Positions 55,317 through 63,211 of a stretch of DNA of 64,000 nucleotides are shown here, piece by piece. How positions within the stretch are numbered: position 1 is the first letter of the stretch; every line of letters starts with the position of its first letter. The notes beneath the pieces were generated by a model, which worked only from the letters and a program-made list of their open reading frames with translations, was not told the DNA's origin and did no database searches. The position numbers and the translations under genes are program-made. The DNA comes from Rhizobium sp. J15 (GTDB taxonomy: Bacteria; Pseudomonadota; Alphaproteobacteria; Rhizobiales; Rhizobiaceae), in the NCBI RefSeq assembly GCF_002531825.1, contig NZ_NWSX01000005.1, forward strand, positions 1 through 64,000. The letters run 5' to 3'.

Positions 55317-55738
55317 GATGGGAACTCGATTTCGAACAGAGGATCACCGAAGCCGATCAGCGCGCCTGGCTCGGCAAGCAGCTTGGTCAAAACACCGGAG
55401 CGGCCGGCGCGAAGGGGAAGCAGCACATGGCCTATCCTGACGAAGCCGAGGATGTCGGCTTCGGATACGGAGCGCGGCAGAGTTTGCGGCGCCACAGGGG
55501 CGGCGGGATGTTCGACGCAGAAATGTCCGGCTATCGGCGCCTTCACGATCGCTGATGCGGATCCTGGAACGCGCGGCGTCGCCTCCGTCGCGCTAATCCG
55601 GGCGCCGCCCTCCCCTGAGATGACGATGCGCAGCTGTCCGTCCGGCCGGGAGATCTCCAGCCCGTCCACGCCCGCGGCCGTCAGCGCCTCGGTCAGGGAC
55701 GCGATGGTGGCGGGATCGCTGAAATCGATCGCGCTCAT
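55313..55738 (-). CDS. BCCP-like protein lacking the biotinylation lysine
   Basis: The protein has 141 residues from ATG 55738. Like BCCP it has an N-terminal region, a linker, then a biotinyl-type barrel (VKAPIAGHFCVEHPAAPVAP to GFGDPLFEIEFPS). Where carriers have the AMKM turn, this protein has GHVLLPLR, with no lysine to accept biotin. It is encoded between the biotin carboxylase and PxpB genes with four-base overlaps on both sides. It could be a structural partner or a docking domain for the carboxyltransferase rather than a carrier (inference). Confidence 0.8.
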   Translation of the reverse strand: MSAIDFSDPATIASLTEALTAAGVDGLEISRPDGQLRIVISGEGGARISATEATPRVPGSASAIVKAPIAGHFCVEHPAAPVAPQTLPRSVSEADILGFVRIGHVLLPLRAGRSGVLTKLLAEPGALIGFGDPLFEIEFPS

Positions 55739-57129
55739 GCCGCTGCCCTCCGCAGCTTCAGCCATTGCTCGAGATAATGAATATCCGTCTCGCCGCGCGC
55801 GAAAGCGTGGTCCTCGAACAGGGCCCTGAGGAAGGGAAGGTTGGTGGCGATGCCCTCGATCTCGGTGCCGGCAAGCGCTTCGCACATTCTGGCCATGGCT
55901 TTCGCCCGCGTCGGCGCATGCACGATCAGCTTGGCGATCAGCGAGTCGTAATAGGGCGAGACCTTATAGCCGGCATGGATATGCGTATCGACGCGGATGC
56001 CCGGCCCCTGGGGCAAGGCCAGATGGGTGATGACGCCCGCCGACGGCAGGAAGGTTTCGGGATCTTCGGCATTGATGCGGCATTCGAAGGAATGGCCCTC
56101 GCATGCCACGTCGTCCTGGGCGAGATCCAGAACCTCTCCCTGGGCCGCCTTGATCTGCGCCTGGACGATATCGAGCCCGCTCGTCATCTCGGTGACGGGA
56201 TGTTCGACCTGGAGCCGCGTGTTCATTTCGATGAAATAGAAAGCGCCGTTTTCATAGAGGAATTCGAAGGTGCCGACGCCGCGGTAGCCGATTTGGCGGC
56301 AGGCCTCCACGCAGGCCATGCCGACCGGCTGGATGATGTCGGGCGCGATTCCCGGGGCCGGCGCCTCCTCCACCACCTTCTGATGGCGGCGCTGCATCGA
56401 GCAATCCCGGTGCCCCAGCCACACTGCATTGCCGTGATCGTCGCAAAGGACCTGGATCTCGATATGGCGCGGATGCTCCAGGAATTTCTCCATGTAGAGG
56501 GCGGGCGAGCCGAAGGCCTTGCGCGCCTCTTCCCGCGTCAGCGCGATGGCTTCCTGCAACTGGCCGGCTTCCGGCACGACGCGCATGCCGCGCCCGCCGC
56601 CGCCGCCCGATGCCTTGACGATGACGGGATATCCGATCTCCAGTGCGATGCGCTCGACCGAAGCCGGATCGTCCGGCAGCGCGGTGTCGGGACCCGGAAC
56701 GCAGGGGACGCCAGCCGCCATCATCGACCGCTTCGCCGCGATCTTGTCGCCCATGGTCGCGATCGACGAAGCCGTGGGGCCGATAAAGACCAGCCCGGCC
56801 TTTTCGACCGCGTCTGCGAATGCGGCGTTCTCCGACAGAAAACCGTAGCCGGGATGGATGGCGCCCGCGCCGGTCAGGCGTGCCGCGAGGAGGATCGCAT
56901 CCTGATTGAGATAGCTCTTGCCGGCAGCCGACGGGCCGATACAGAGAAAACCGTCCGCGGTCTTGATATAAGGCGCCTGCCTGTCCGCCTCGGAGCAGAT
57001 GGCGACCGTCTTCAGGCCGAGGTCGCGGCAGGCGCGCTCGATCCGGGCGGCGATCTCGCCGCGATTGGCGATCAGCACGGTATCGAAGCGGTGTCCGGCA
57101 GCGGCGGTTCGTTCGGAGGTTTCCGGCAT
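55735..57129 (-). CDS. accC: Biotin carboxylase (AccC-like)
   Basis: The protein has 464 residues. The ATP-grasp biotin carboxylase has an N-terminal domain (LIANRGEIAARIERACRDLG), a glycine-rich lid (GGGGRGMRVV), HIEIQVLCDDHGNAVWLGHR, the catalytic EEAPAPG and MNTRLQVEHPVTEM. It carboxylates the biotin on the BCCP encoded just upstream, using ATP and bicarbonate. It is probably a second, pathway-specific copy and not the housekeeping AccC, because it sits among pxp genes. Its start shares the A of the accB stop (TGATG). Confidence 0.92.
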   Translation of the reverse strand: MPETSERTAAAGHRFDTVLIANRGEIAARIERACRDLGLKTVAICSEADRQAPYIKTADGFLCIGPSAAGKSYLNQDAILLAARLTGAGAIHPGYGFLSENAAFADAVEKAGLVFIGPTASSIATMGDKIAAKRSMMAAGVPCVPGPDTALPDDPASVERIALEIGYPVIVKASGGGGGRGMRVVPEAGQLQEAIALTREEARKAFGSPALYMEKFLEHPRHIEIQVLCDDHGNAVWLGHRDCSMQRRHQKVVEEAPAPGIAPDIIQPVGMACVEACRQIGYRGVGTFEFLYENGAFYFIEMNTRLQVEHPVTEMTSGLDIVQAQIKAAQGEVLDLAQDDVACEGHSFECRINAEDPETFLPSAGVITHLALPQGPGIRVDTHIHAGYKVSPYYDSLIAKLIVHAPTRAKAMARMCEALAGTEIEGIATNLPFLRALFEDHAFARGETDIHYLEQWLKLRRAAA

Positions 57130-57560
57130 CAGGCAATCTCCGCCAGCAGTTCGCCGGTCTCGATCTCGCCGCCGTCGATATCGATCAGGCGCGTGATGCG
57201 CCCGGCCCGCGGCGCGGCGATCTTGTTGAAGACCTTCATCGCCTCGATGATGAAGAGTGTCTGCCCCTCCTCCACCTCGTCGCCGATCGCGACGAATGGC
57301 GGCTCCCCGGGCGCGGGCGCCCGGTGCAGAACGCCGAAAACCGGCGCCTTTACCGCATGGGCGGTTTTCTCGACGGGCGACGGCGCATCGGGGGCAAGGC
57401 TGTCTATCGGTCCTGCTTCTTGCGGGATCGCAGCGGCGGCCTCCTGCCCCGGAGACGTTCTGAAAATCCGAACCGTCACGTCCTTTTCCGTCACGGTCAG
57501 CTCGGTAATGTTCGATCGGCCGACAAAGTCGATCAGCGTCTTGATCTTCGAGAGGTCCAT
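57129..57560 (-). CDS. accB: Biotin carboxyl carrier protein
   Basis: The protein has 143 residues. The C-terminal biotinyl domain (about 70-143) contains the accepting lysine in IIEAMKVFNKI, preceded by an acidic/alanine linker. The N-terminus (KIKTLIDFVGRSNITELTVT) is of AccB type. It is the first gene of the operon accB-accC-bccp-like-pxpB-pxpC-pxpA-aminotransferase. The 300 bases upstream (57561-57868) contain no gene or clear promoter I can support. Confidence 0.92.
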   Translation of the reverse strand: MDLSKIKTLIDFVGRSNITELTVTEKDVTVRIFRTSPGQEAAAAIPQEAGPIDSLAPDAPSPVEKTAHAVKAPVFGVLHRAPAPGEPPFVAIGDEVEEGQTLFIIEAMKVFNKIAAPRAGRITRLIDIDGGEIETGELLAEIA

Positions 57561-57868
57561 GTGCGTGCTCGGAATTTCAATATTCCACCGCGCAGACCTG
57601 AGGTTTCAAATCGCCCGGCGTTGTGATTTTCGTAGCACGATGCGCCGGCTGATGGGGTCAGACGAACTTTTGATGGACGGTTGGACGTCACGGCTGGACG
57701 AAGAAATGGACATGCCGGAAACGCCGGAAGATATCCGGTCCTCCATTCGTCCCAGGAGGATCGGTTCTGGTCAGGCCGAGGGTCTGATCAGAGTTTGCAT
57801 GATGTCATATGCCGCGCGGCCAATCCGGAATTCACCGCGCGGCCTTAGGGATTTAAGGGGTCTCCGGC

Positions 57869-58111
57869 TTACCGCCACTTGCCCGCATCGGCACTATCCT
57901 GGCAGCCATAGGGCGGCAGGGCGCCGGCAAATGTGGCATGAAGGGTGGCGCATCCCCATGCGTTGATCGGGCCGGGCATCCGGCTGTTCAGCTCGATGCC
58001 GACTTCATCATACGGGCTTTCCACATTGGTGACATAGCGGTACCAGCGGAAGCCGATGAGCACGGTGAATGCAATGACGACGGTCAGCAGCAATTGAATG
58101 GCCCGGCGCAA
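57869..58111 (-). CDS. Small single-pass membrane protein of unknown function
   Basis: The product has about 80 residues. The start is TTG 58111, preceded by AAGGAG at seven bases. It has an N-terminal membrane helix (AIQLLLTVVIAFTVLIGFRW) and a short periplasmic tail with two cysteines (WGCATLHATF, YGCQDSADAG) that could form a disulfide. I do not recognise it. It stands alone between accB and the flavoprotein gene. Confidence 0.6.
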   Translation of the reverse strand: MRRAIQLLLTVVIAFTVLIGFRWYRYVTNVESPYDEVGIELNSRMPGPINAWGCATLHATFAGALPPYGCQDSADAGKWR

Positions 58112-58236
58112 TATATTCTCCTTCAAAATCAATAGTATCAGGCCCGGTCCCGCTTCGGGACCGGATCTCGCCTTCCTATTGAGTTGCGCCGTTCTGCACA
58201 AGACGGCCGCGCGCCGGAGGTCGTCCTCAGCTATGG

Positions 58237-60273
58237 TTATGCCACGGAAATTTCCAGCGCCTGCCCGCTCCGCATCTCTTTCTCGACGCCGATCGCCATT
58301 CCGGCCCGCCGGCCCTCGTAAAAAGCAAAGGGAGCCTGTCTTGGCGCCACGCCGTCGCCGATTTCGACGAAGGGGATGCCGAGTTCCGCCAGTTCCAGGG
58401 CGAGCCAGTTGGCGGCGACATTGGTCGTGGAGAAGACGAGGCTGTCGGCGTCGATCGTCTCACGCTTTCCCGTCAGGTGGGAGACGAGGGTCGCGGAATT
58501 TCCCTGCCAGCTCTCTATACTGGCCTCCGTCCGGAATTCGACGCCGAGCATGCTGAGGGTCCGCCGCAGCGGAACGTCGGCGGAGGTGCGCTGGAGTTCC
58601 TTTCCGATAAGCGCATCGGGCGTCACGAGGACGACCTCGTGCCCCTGCTCGGCGAGTTTCCAGGAAGTGCCGCAGCCCTTCCAGCCGCCGGTTTCGTCCA
58701 AGAGGATGACACGTTTGCCGAGCCTTGCCTGGCGCGCCATGACGCTTTCGGCGGAAAAGACGTTTCCGCGCTCGATCCCTTCGAGTGCCGGGCGATCGGG
58801 CATGGCTTTCTGAAATCCGGAATCCTGCGGCAGCGATCCGGTCGCCAGGATCACCGCGTCGGCGCCGATGGCAGCGACGTCGCTTCCCTCGATATAGCTA
58901 TTGAAGCGGACCTCGACGCCGAGTTTTTCGAAGCGGATCTCGTACCAGCGAATGAGGTCCAGTATCTGCGCTCGCCGCGGCTGCTCGCCGGCGAGGCGGA
59001 AAGCGCCGCCCAGCCGGTCCGAGGCTTCCGCCAGGACGACGCGATGGCCTCTTTCAGCCGCCACGCGAGCAGCTTCCAAGCCGGCCGGCCCTCCCCCGAC
59101 GACCAATACGAACTGCGGATTTTCCACAGGCTCGAACCGGTCGCCTCCCCATTCCGCTTCGCGCCCGACGGAAGGATTGATCAGACAGCTGATCCAATAG
59201 TCGCGCGAGCGGCGGCCCCAGCACATCTGGTTGCAGGAAAGACAGCCCCTGATATCCTCGGGCGTTCCCAGGCGCGCCTTGTTGGCGAGATGCGGGTCGG
59301 CGATCTGGCCGCGGACGATGGAAACCAGGTCCGCCGCCCCCTCCCCGAGCGTGATCTCCGCGTTTTCAGGTGTCCGGATATGGCTTTCCGCCGTGACCAG
59401 CGCATGCGTCACGACCTTCTTCAGGCGTGCCGACAGCTCGGCACCCAGCCGCTCCGGATAGAGAAAGGTCGGCATCAGGCTGCCATAGTCGAAATATCCG
59501 CCCGAGCCGCAGGTCACGTAGTCGATCAGTCTCTCGCCATCGAGGCCGGCGACGATCTCCGTCAACTGGTCGCGGTTCAAGGCGGTCGGACAGCCGGGCT
59601 CGTCGCTGACGGTCAGCCCGATGATGAAGCCGGGGCCGCAAGCATGCCGGATGCGGCTGAGGACTTCCCTAGAGAATCTCGTCCGGTTCTCGAGACTCCC
59701 GCCCCAGCGATCGTCGCGGCGATTGTAGAAGGGCGTCCAGAACTGGTCGAGCAGACCGCCATAGGCAGCCCAGACCTCGACGCCGTCGAAGCCCGCCGCC
59801 TGACAGCGCAGCGCCGCCTTGACGAAGGCGTCGATGGTTTCCTCGATCTCGTCCTCCGTCATCGCATGCGAACCGTCGCTATCGTGGTAGCTCGGCCCTC
59901 CCGAAGGCGACCAGTGCGCATGAAACGAAAGGTCGGAATCTCCATGGCTTCCGACATGATAGAGCTGCTGGAGGATAACTGCCCCATGCTGCTTCACGCT
60001 ATCGGTCAGCCGCCGGAAGGCCGGAATGACGGAGTCGTCTGATGTCCGGAAATTGCCGCGCGTCAGCACGGTGGCCGGATGCACGGGCATCGGCTCGACG
60101 ACGATCATGGACGCGCCGCCGATCGCCCGCTCGACATAATAGGCGATCGTCTGATCACCGGGCAGTCCATTGACGGACATGTTTGCCGTGTGGGCGCCGA
60201 ATACGATCCTGTTGCGCAGCCTATGGCCTGCCAGCGTGATTGGGGAAAAGGTCTTAGGAAAGGAGCTTGTCAT
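58237..60273 (-). CDS. Old-yellow-enzyme/trimethylamine-dehydrogenase-type flavoprotein (betaine demethylase-like)
   Basis: The protein has 678 residues. An FMN-binding barrel (about 1-340; FSPITLAGHRLRNRIVFGAH, GFDGVEVWAAYGGLLDQFW) is followed by a 4Fe-4S cluster motif of the C-x2-C-x3-C-x11-C type (CLSCNQMC and the following Cys) and an FAD/NAD(P)-binding domain (about 380-678; VLVVGGGPAGLEAARVAAER). This is the layout of dimethylglycine/stachydrine-type demethylases and 2,4-dienoyl-CoA reductase. The neighbouring betaine-type binding protein favours oxidative demethylation of a betaine (inference). Confidence 0.85.
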   Translation of the reverse strand: MTSSFPKTFSPITLAGHRLRNRIVFGAHTANMSVNGLPGDQTIAYYVERAIGGASMIVVEPMPVHPATVLTRGNFRTSDDSVIPAFRRLTDSVKQHGAVILQQLYHVGSHGDSDLSFHAHWSPSGGPSYHDSDGSHAMTEDEIEETIDAFVKAALRCQAAGFDGVEVWAAYGGLLDQFWTPFYNRRDDRWGGSLENRTRFSREVLSRIRHACGPGFIIGLTVSDEPGCPTALNRDQLTEIVAGLDGERLIDYVTCGSGGYFDYGSLMPTFLYPERLGAELSARLKKVVTHALVTAESHIRTPENAEITLGEGAADLVSIVRGQIADPHLANKARLGTPEDIRGCLSCNQMCWGRRSRDYWISCLINPSVGREAEWGGDRFEPVENPQFVLVVGGGPAGLEAARVAAERGHRVVLAEASDRLGGAFRLAGEQPRRAQILDLIRWYEIRFEKLGVEVRFNSYIEGSDVAAIGADAVILATGSLPQDSGFQKAMPDRPALEGIERGNVFSAESVMARQARLGKRVILLDETGGWKGCGTSWKLAEQGHEVVLVTPDALIGKELQRTSADVPLRRTLSMLGVEFRTEASIESWQGNSATLVSHLTGKRETIDADSLVFSTTNVAANWLALELAELGIPFVEIGDGVAPRQAPFAFYEGRRAGMAIGVEKEMRSGQALEISVA

Positions 60274-60348
60274 GTTGAATCCTGTGGGGGTCCACGGCTT
60301 GGCCTGTCGTGCGAATGCGCGGGCCTATGAAGCCCGCGCACTGGGAAT

Positions 60349-61344
60349 TCAGAGGGCGGCCGTAATTTTCTTCGCCACTTCTGCGCTCAGCCACGATTTC
60401 CAGATCTCGGGGTGCTCCTTGAAAAAGTGCAACGCGCCATCTTCGCCGCCCGCCTGGGTATCGGTCATCCATGCCATGACCGAGCTGACGGTCTGATTGT
60501 TCCATGACCTCTTGCTGAGGTAATCGACCACCCCGGTGTTGCCGCTCTCCGCGAGCCGTTGCGAGACGAGCGTCACGACGTGGTCCATCGGCCACTCGTT
60601 CTTCCTGGGATCGGTACAATCGGAAACCGTGTTGCAGCGCTTCCACTCCGCCCCGTCGTGCGGGACGCCGGCGTCCAGGCGAACCATCGAATATTTCCCG
60701 AGAAGGGCGGTCGGAGACCAATAGTAGCCCATCCATCCCTCCTTGCGCTCATAGGCGCGCGCCATGGCTCCGTCGAGACCAGCCTGGGTGCCGGGATCGA
60801 CGAGTTCGAACCCTTTGGCATCGCCGTCATAGGCCTTGAAAAGCTGGGCGCTGACGACCGAGCCGCCGGATCCCGCCGGGCCGTTGAAGACAGCGCCTTT
60901 CGCGGCCTTTTCGGGTGCCGGGAAAAGCTCCGGATGGGCGAAGGCATCATCCACCGTCTTGATCTCGGGATGGGCGTCGATGATGAATTTCGGTATGTAC
61001 CAGCCCTGGATGCCGCCGTCGGACAAGGCCGGTCCGATATTTACAATTCTGCGCTCGTCGACGCCGCGTCTCACGATCTCCGGGACAAGGTCGACCCAGG
61101 CCTCGCCGGCAATATCCGGCTGTCCCTTTTCCACCATCGAGGTGATCGTCGGCACCGTATCGCCGGGCACGAACTCCACCTGACAGCCGAAGCCGTGCTC
61201 GAGGATGAACTTGTCGACATGGGCGAGAAGTTCGCCGCTTTGCCAGTTCATATTGGCAACGGTAACGGAACCGCAGTCGGCGCGGGGGTTGGAGACGATG
61301 CCGGCGATCAGCGCGACCGTCGAAATTGCGAGAAGATTTCTCAT
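60349..61344 (-). CDS. Glycine betaine/proline-type ABC transporter binding protein (ProX/OpuAC)
   Basis: The protein has 331 residues. ATG 61344 is chosen as it starts a signal peptide (MRNLLAISTVALIAGIVSNP). The mature protein SVTVANMNWQSGELLAHVDK, PGDTVPTITSMVEKGQPDIA and W-rich regions (WMGYYWSPTALLGKYSM) are typical of OpuAC; these aromatic residues usually form the quaternary-ammonium box. No permease or ATPase gene lies in the window, so its membrane partners are elsewhere or the substrate is passed to another system. It is co-directional with the demethylase-like gene 75 bases downstream. Confidence 0.88.
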   Translation of the reverse strand: MRNLLAISTVALIAGIVSNPRADCGSVTVANMNWQSGELLAHVDKFILEHGFGCQVEFVPGDTVPTITSMVEKGQPDIAGEAWVDLVPEIVRRGVDERRIVNIGPALSDGGIQGWYIPKFIIDAHPEIKTVDDAFAHPELFPAPEKAAKGAVFNGPAGSGGSVVSAQLFKAYDGDAKGFELVDPGTQAGLDGAMARAYERKEGWMGYYWSPTALLGKYSMVRLDAGVPHDGAEWKRCNTVSDCTDPRKNEWPMDHVVTLVSQRLAESGNTGVVDYLSKRSWNNQTVSSVMAWMTDTQAGGEDGALHFFKEHPEIWKSWLSAEVAKKITAAL

Positions 61345-61504
61345 TGCGTTCCCCTTTTCGTGCATTTGGCCTGTCTGCTGGGCGGGCGGAACGCCGGTTT
61401 CCTCACTTCGGCACCTCGCCTCCCCATGCACGCCCATGGTATTTGTCTTGGCCGCCGCGGTATTGTACGTTTAGGACAAATTCGATGGCCCGGAGGACCT
61501 TCGT

Positions 61505-62530
61505 TTGCAGCGCGACTACTCTCAATCGGGGCCAAGCAAGCCGCCGCCCGATGTAACCTCACCGCTCAGGGTGGGGATCGTGGCGACGCCGAATTTCACG
61601 CTGATGCCGCTTGCCTGCTTCACGGACTTTCTTCGGCTGGCAGGTGACGAAGGCGATTTCAGCCGGCGGATCTATTGTGACTGGGAGCTGTTGTCACACA
61701 ATCTCCATCCGGTGCGGTCGAGTTGCGGCCTGGAACTGACGCCGGGCCGGACATATGGGGACCCGCGTGACTACGACTTCATCGTCGTGCACGGCGGCAT
61801 ACTCCACGCCGATCATAAGGTTCCGCCGGAACTATACGACTTCGTCATGGCGGCGGCGCGTCAAGGCGTGCCGGTGGCCGGCAACTGCTCAGGAAGCTTC
61901 GTGCTGGCAGAGGCGGGCCTGCTCGCCGGAAAGAGATGCGCGGTCCATTTCACCCTGGCCGGGCTGTTGCGGCAGACCTTTCCCGACATCACGCCCATCA
62001 CCGACCGGCCTGTCGTGGTCGATGGAAACATCATCACCTGTCCGGGCGGACTGGCCTCGATAAAGCTCGCAATGTATCTGGTCTCCAACGCCTGTGGGGA
62101 GTCCCGTGCGCACAAGGCGTTTCACTACCTTCTCGGCGATCACGGCTTCGATAGGGAAGAAGCCGTCGAGGAACCGGATCTCGGCATGAAGTGCGCGGAC
62201 CGTCGCGTCGCCAATGCGATCGGACTGATGCGGCAGAAGATGTATGAGCTTTGTTCGGTCGCGGAGATCGCGGCGAGCGTCGGTACATCGGAACGAGAGC
62301 TTTCCCGGCTTTTCCGGAAGCATCTGCAGGCCGCTCCCGGCGAATATTGGCGCCAGATGCGCCTCAAGGCGGCGAAGTGGATGGTGCTCAACAGTGACCG
62401 CTCCATCGCCCAGATCGCCTATGAGTGTGGTTTCACCGATTGCGCCCATCTGGTGAACTGGTTCAAGCGCGCCTATCACGTCACGCCGGCAAAATTGCGT
62501 AGATCGCATCGTGAACTGGGAGTGCGCTGA
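61505..62530 (+). CDS. GlxA/CdhR-type transcriptional regulator (DJ-1/PfpI domain plus AraC HTH)
   Basis: The protein has about 341 residues. The N-terminal amidotransferase-like sensing domain (about 20-195; DFIVVHGGILHADH, GNCSGSFVLAEAGLLAGKR) precedes an AraC DNA-binding domain (about 240-335; SVAEIAASVGTSERELSRLF and SIAQIAYECGFTDCAHLVNW). TTG 61505 is the leftmost start; GTG 61570 is possible. GbdR and CdhR of this type activate betaine and carnitine genes. Divergent to the ProX/demethylase genes, it is their likely activator (inference). Confidence 0.88.
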   Translation: MQRDYSQSGPSKPPPDVTSPLRVGIVATPNFTLMPLACFTDFLRLAGDEGDFSRRIYCDWELLSHNLHPVRSSCGLELTPGRTYGDPRDYDFIVVHGGILHADHKVPPELYDFVMAAARQGVPVAGNCSGSFVLAEAGLLAGKRCAVHFTLAGLLRQTFPDITPITDRPVVVDGNIITCPGGLASIKLAMYLVSNACGESRAHKAFHYLLGDHGFDREEAVEEPDLGMKCADRRVANAIGLMRQKMYELCSVAEIAASVGTSERELSRLFRKHLQAAPGEYWRQMRLKAAKWMVLNSDRSIAQIAYECGFTDCAHLVNWFKRAYHVTPAKLRRSHRELGVR

Positions 62531-62550
62531 CTGGCCGTTTTAGGCCGGCC

Positions 62551-63135
62551 TCAGCCGAGGCCGCGTAGAAATTCTTCCGTTTCCACGAGTTCGAGCTGCA
62601 CGGAAAACCGATCGTGCAGAAGTTCCAGCGATGCATCATAGGTGTCGTCGGCGCTGCTGCAGACCGCATCCTTCAGCACGATGACGCGATAGCCGAGGTC
62701 GATCGCGCCAAGCGTCGTGGCGAGCACGCAGACATCTGTTTCACCGCCGGTGATGACAAGGGTATCGACCCGCTCCGCCTGAAGGACCGCATGAAGACGG
62801 CCGTCGATCCACGGAGAATAGGTGCGCTTGTCGAAGTGTCTTGCCGGCGGAACGAGCAAGGCCAGCGAAGACGCCAGATCGACGAGGCCGCGCGGCAGAT
62901 GCTCGCCGGTCATCATCCACCATTTCCGGTAATAATCCCGCCATTTCCCCGGCATCGCGTCCGCGTGCTCGGGCGGCACGAAGCGGGTGAAGATCGTCCG
63001 GGAGGGGTGCCGGCCGGCAAGCTCTTCGATCTGGGGAGAGATCCGCGCCATCCAGGGAACGTGCCACGGAGTGTCTTCGGAAAACATCCGCTGCATGTCG
63101 ACGCAGAGGTGGCGCCACTCCCCGATCTCGCCCAT
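62551..63135 (-). CDS. Isochorismatase-family cysteine hydrolase
   Basis: The protein has 194 residues (198 from the earlier start at 63147). ATG 63135 has GGAGG just upstream. The catalytic triad of the family is visible: Asp in HLCVDMQRMF, Lys in RHFDKRTYSPW and the nucleophile Cys in GETDVCVLATTLG. Members hydrolyse isochorismate, nicotinamide or N-carbamoyl compounds; which applies is unknown. It is convergent with the GlxA-type gene, 20 bases away, and may act on a product of the betaine region. Confidence 0.9.
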   Translation of the reverse strand: MGEIGEWRHLCVDMQRMFSEDTPWHVPWMARISPQIEELAGRHPSRTIFTRFVPPEHADAMPGKWRDYYRKWWMMTGEHLPRGLVDLASSLALLVPPARHFDKRTYSPWIDGRLHAVLQAERVDTLVITGGETDVCVLATTLGAIDLGYRVIVLKDAVCSSADDTYDASLELLHDRFSVQLELVETEEFLRGLG

Positions 63136-63211
63136 GTCATCCTCCATTGACCTTCGGCGCTAACCGTCGTCCGGAGTGAAAGTTCCCGATCGGAAGGAAG
63201 TCAAAAGCCCC

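Noticed and set aside
55765..57966. A 733-codon plus-strand open frame
   Set aside because: It is antisense to accC and accB, whose catalytic motifs are intact on the minus strand.
58477..60042. A 521-codon plus-strand open frame
   Set aside because: It is antisense to the flavoprotein gene, which has recognisable FMN, iron-sulfur and nucleotide-binding motifs.
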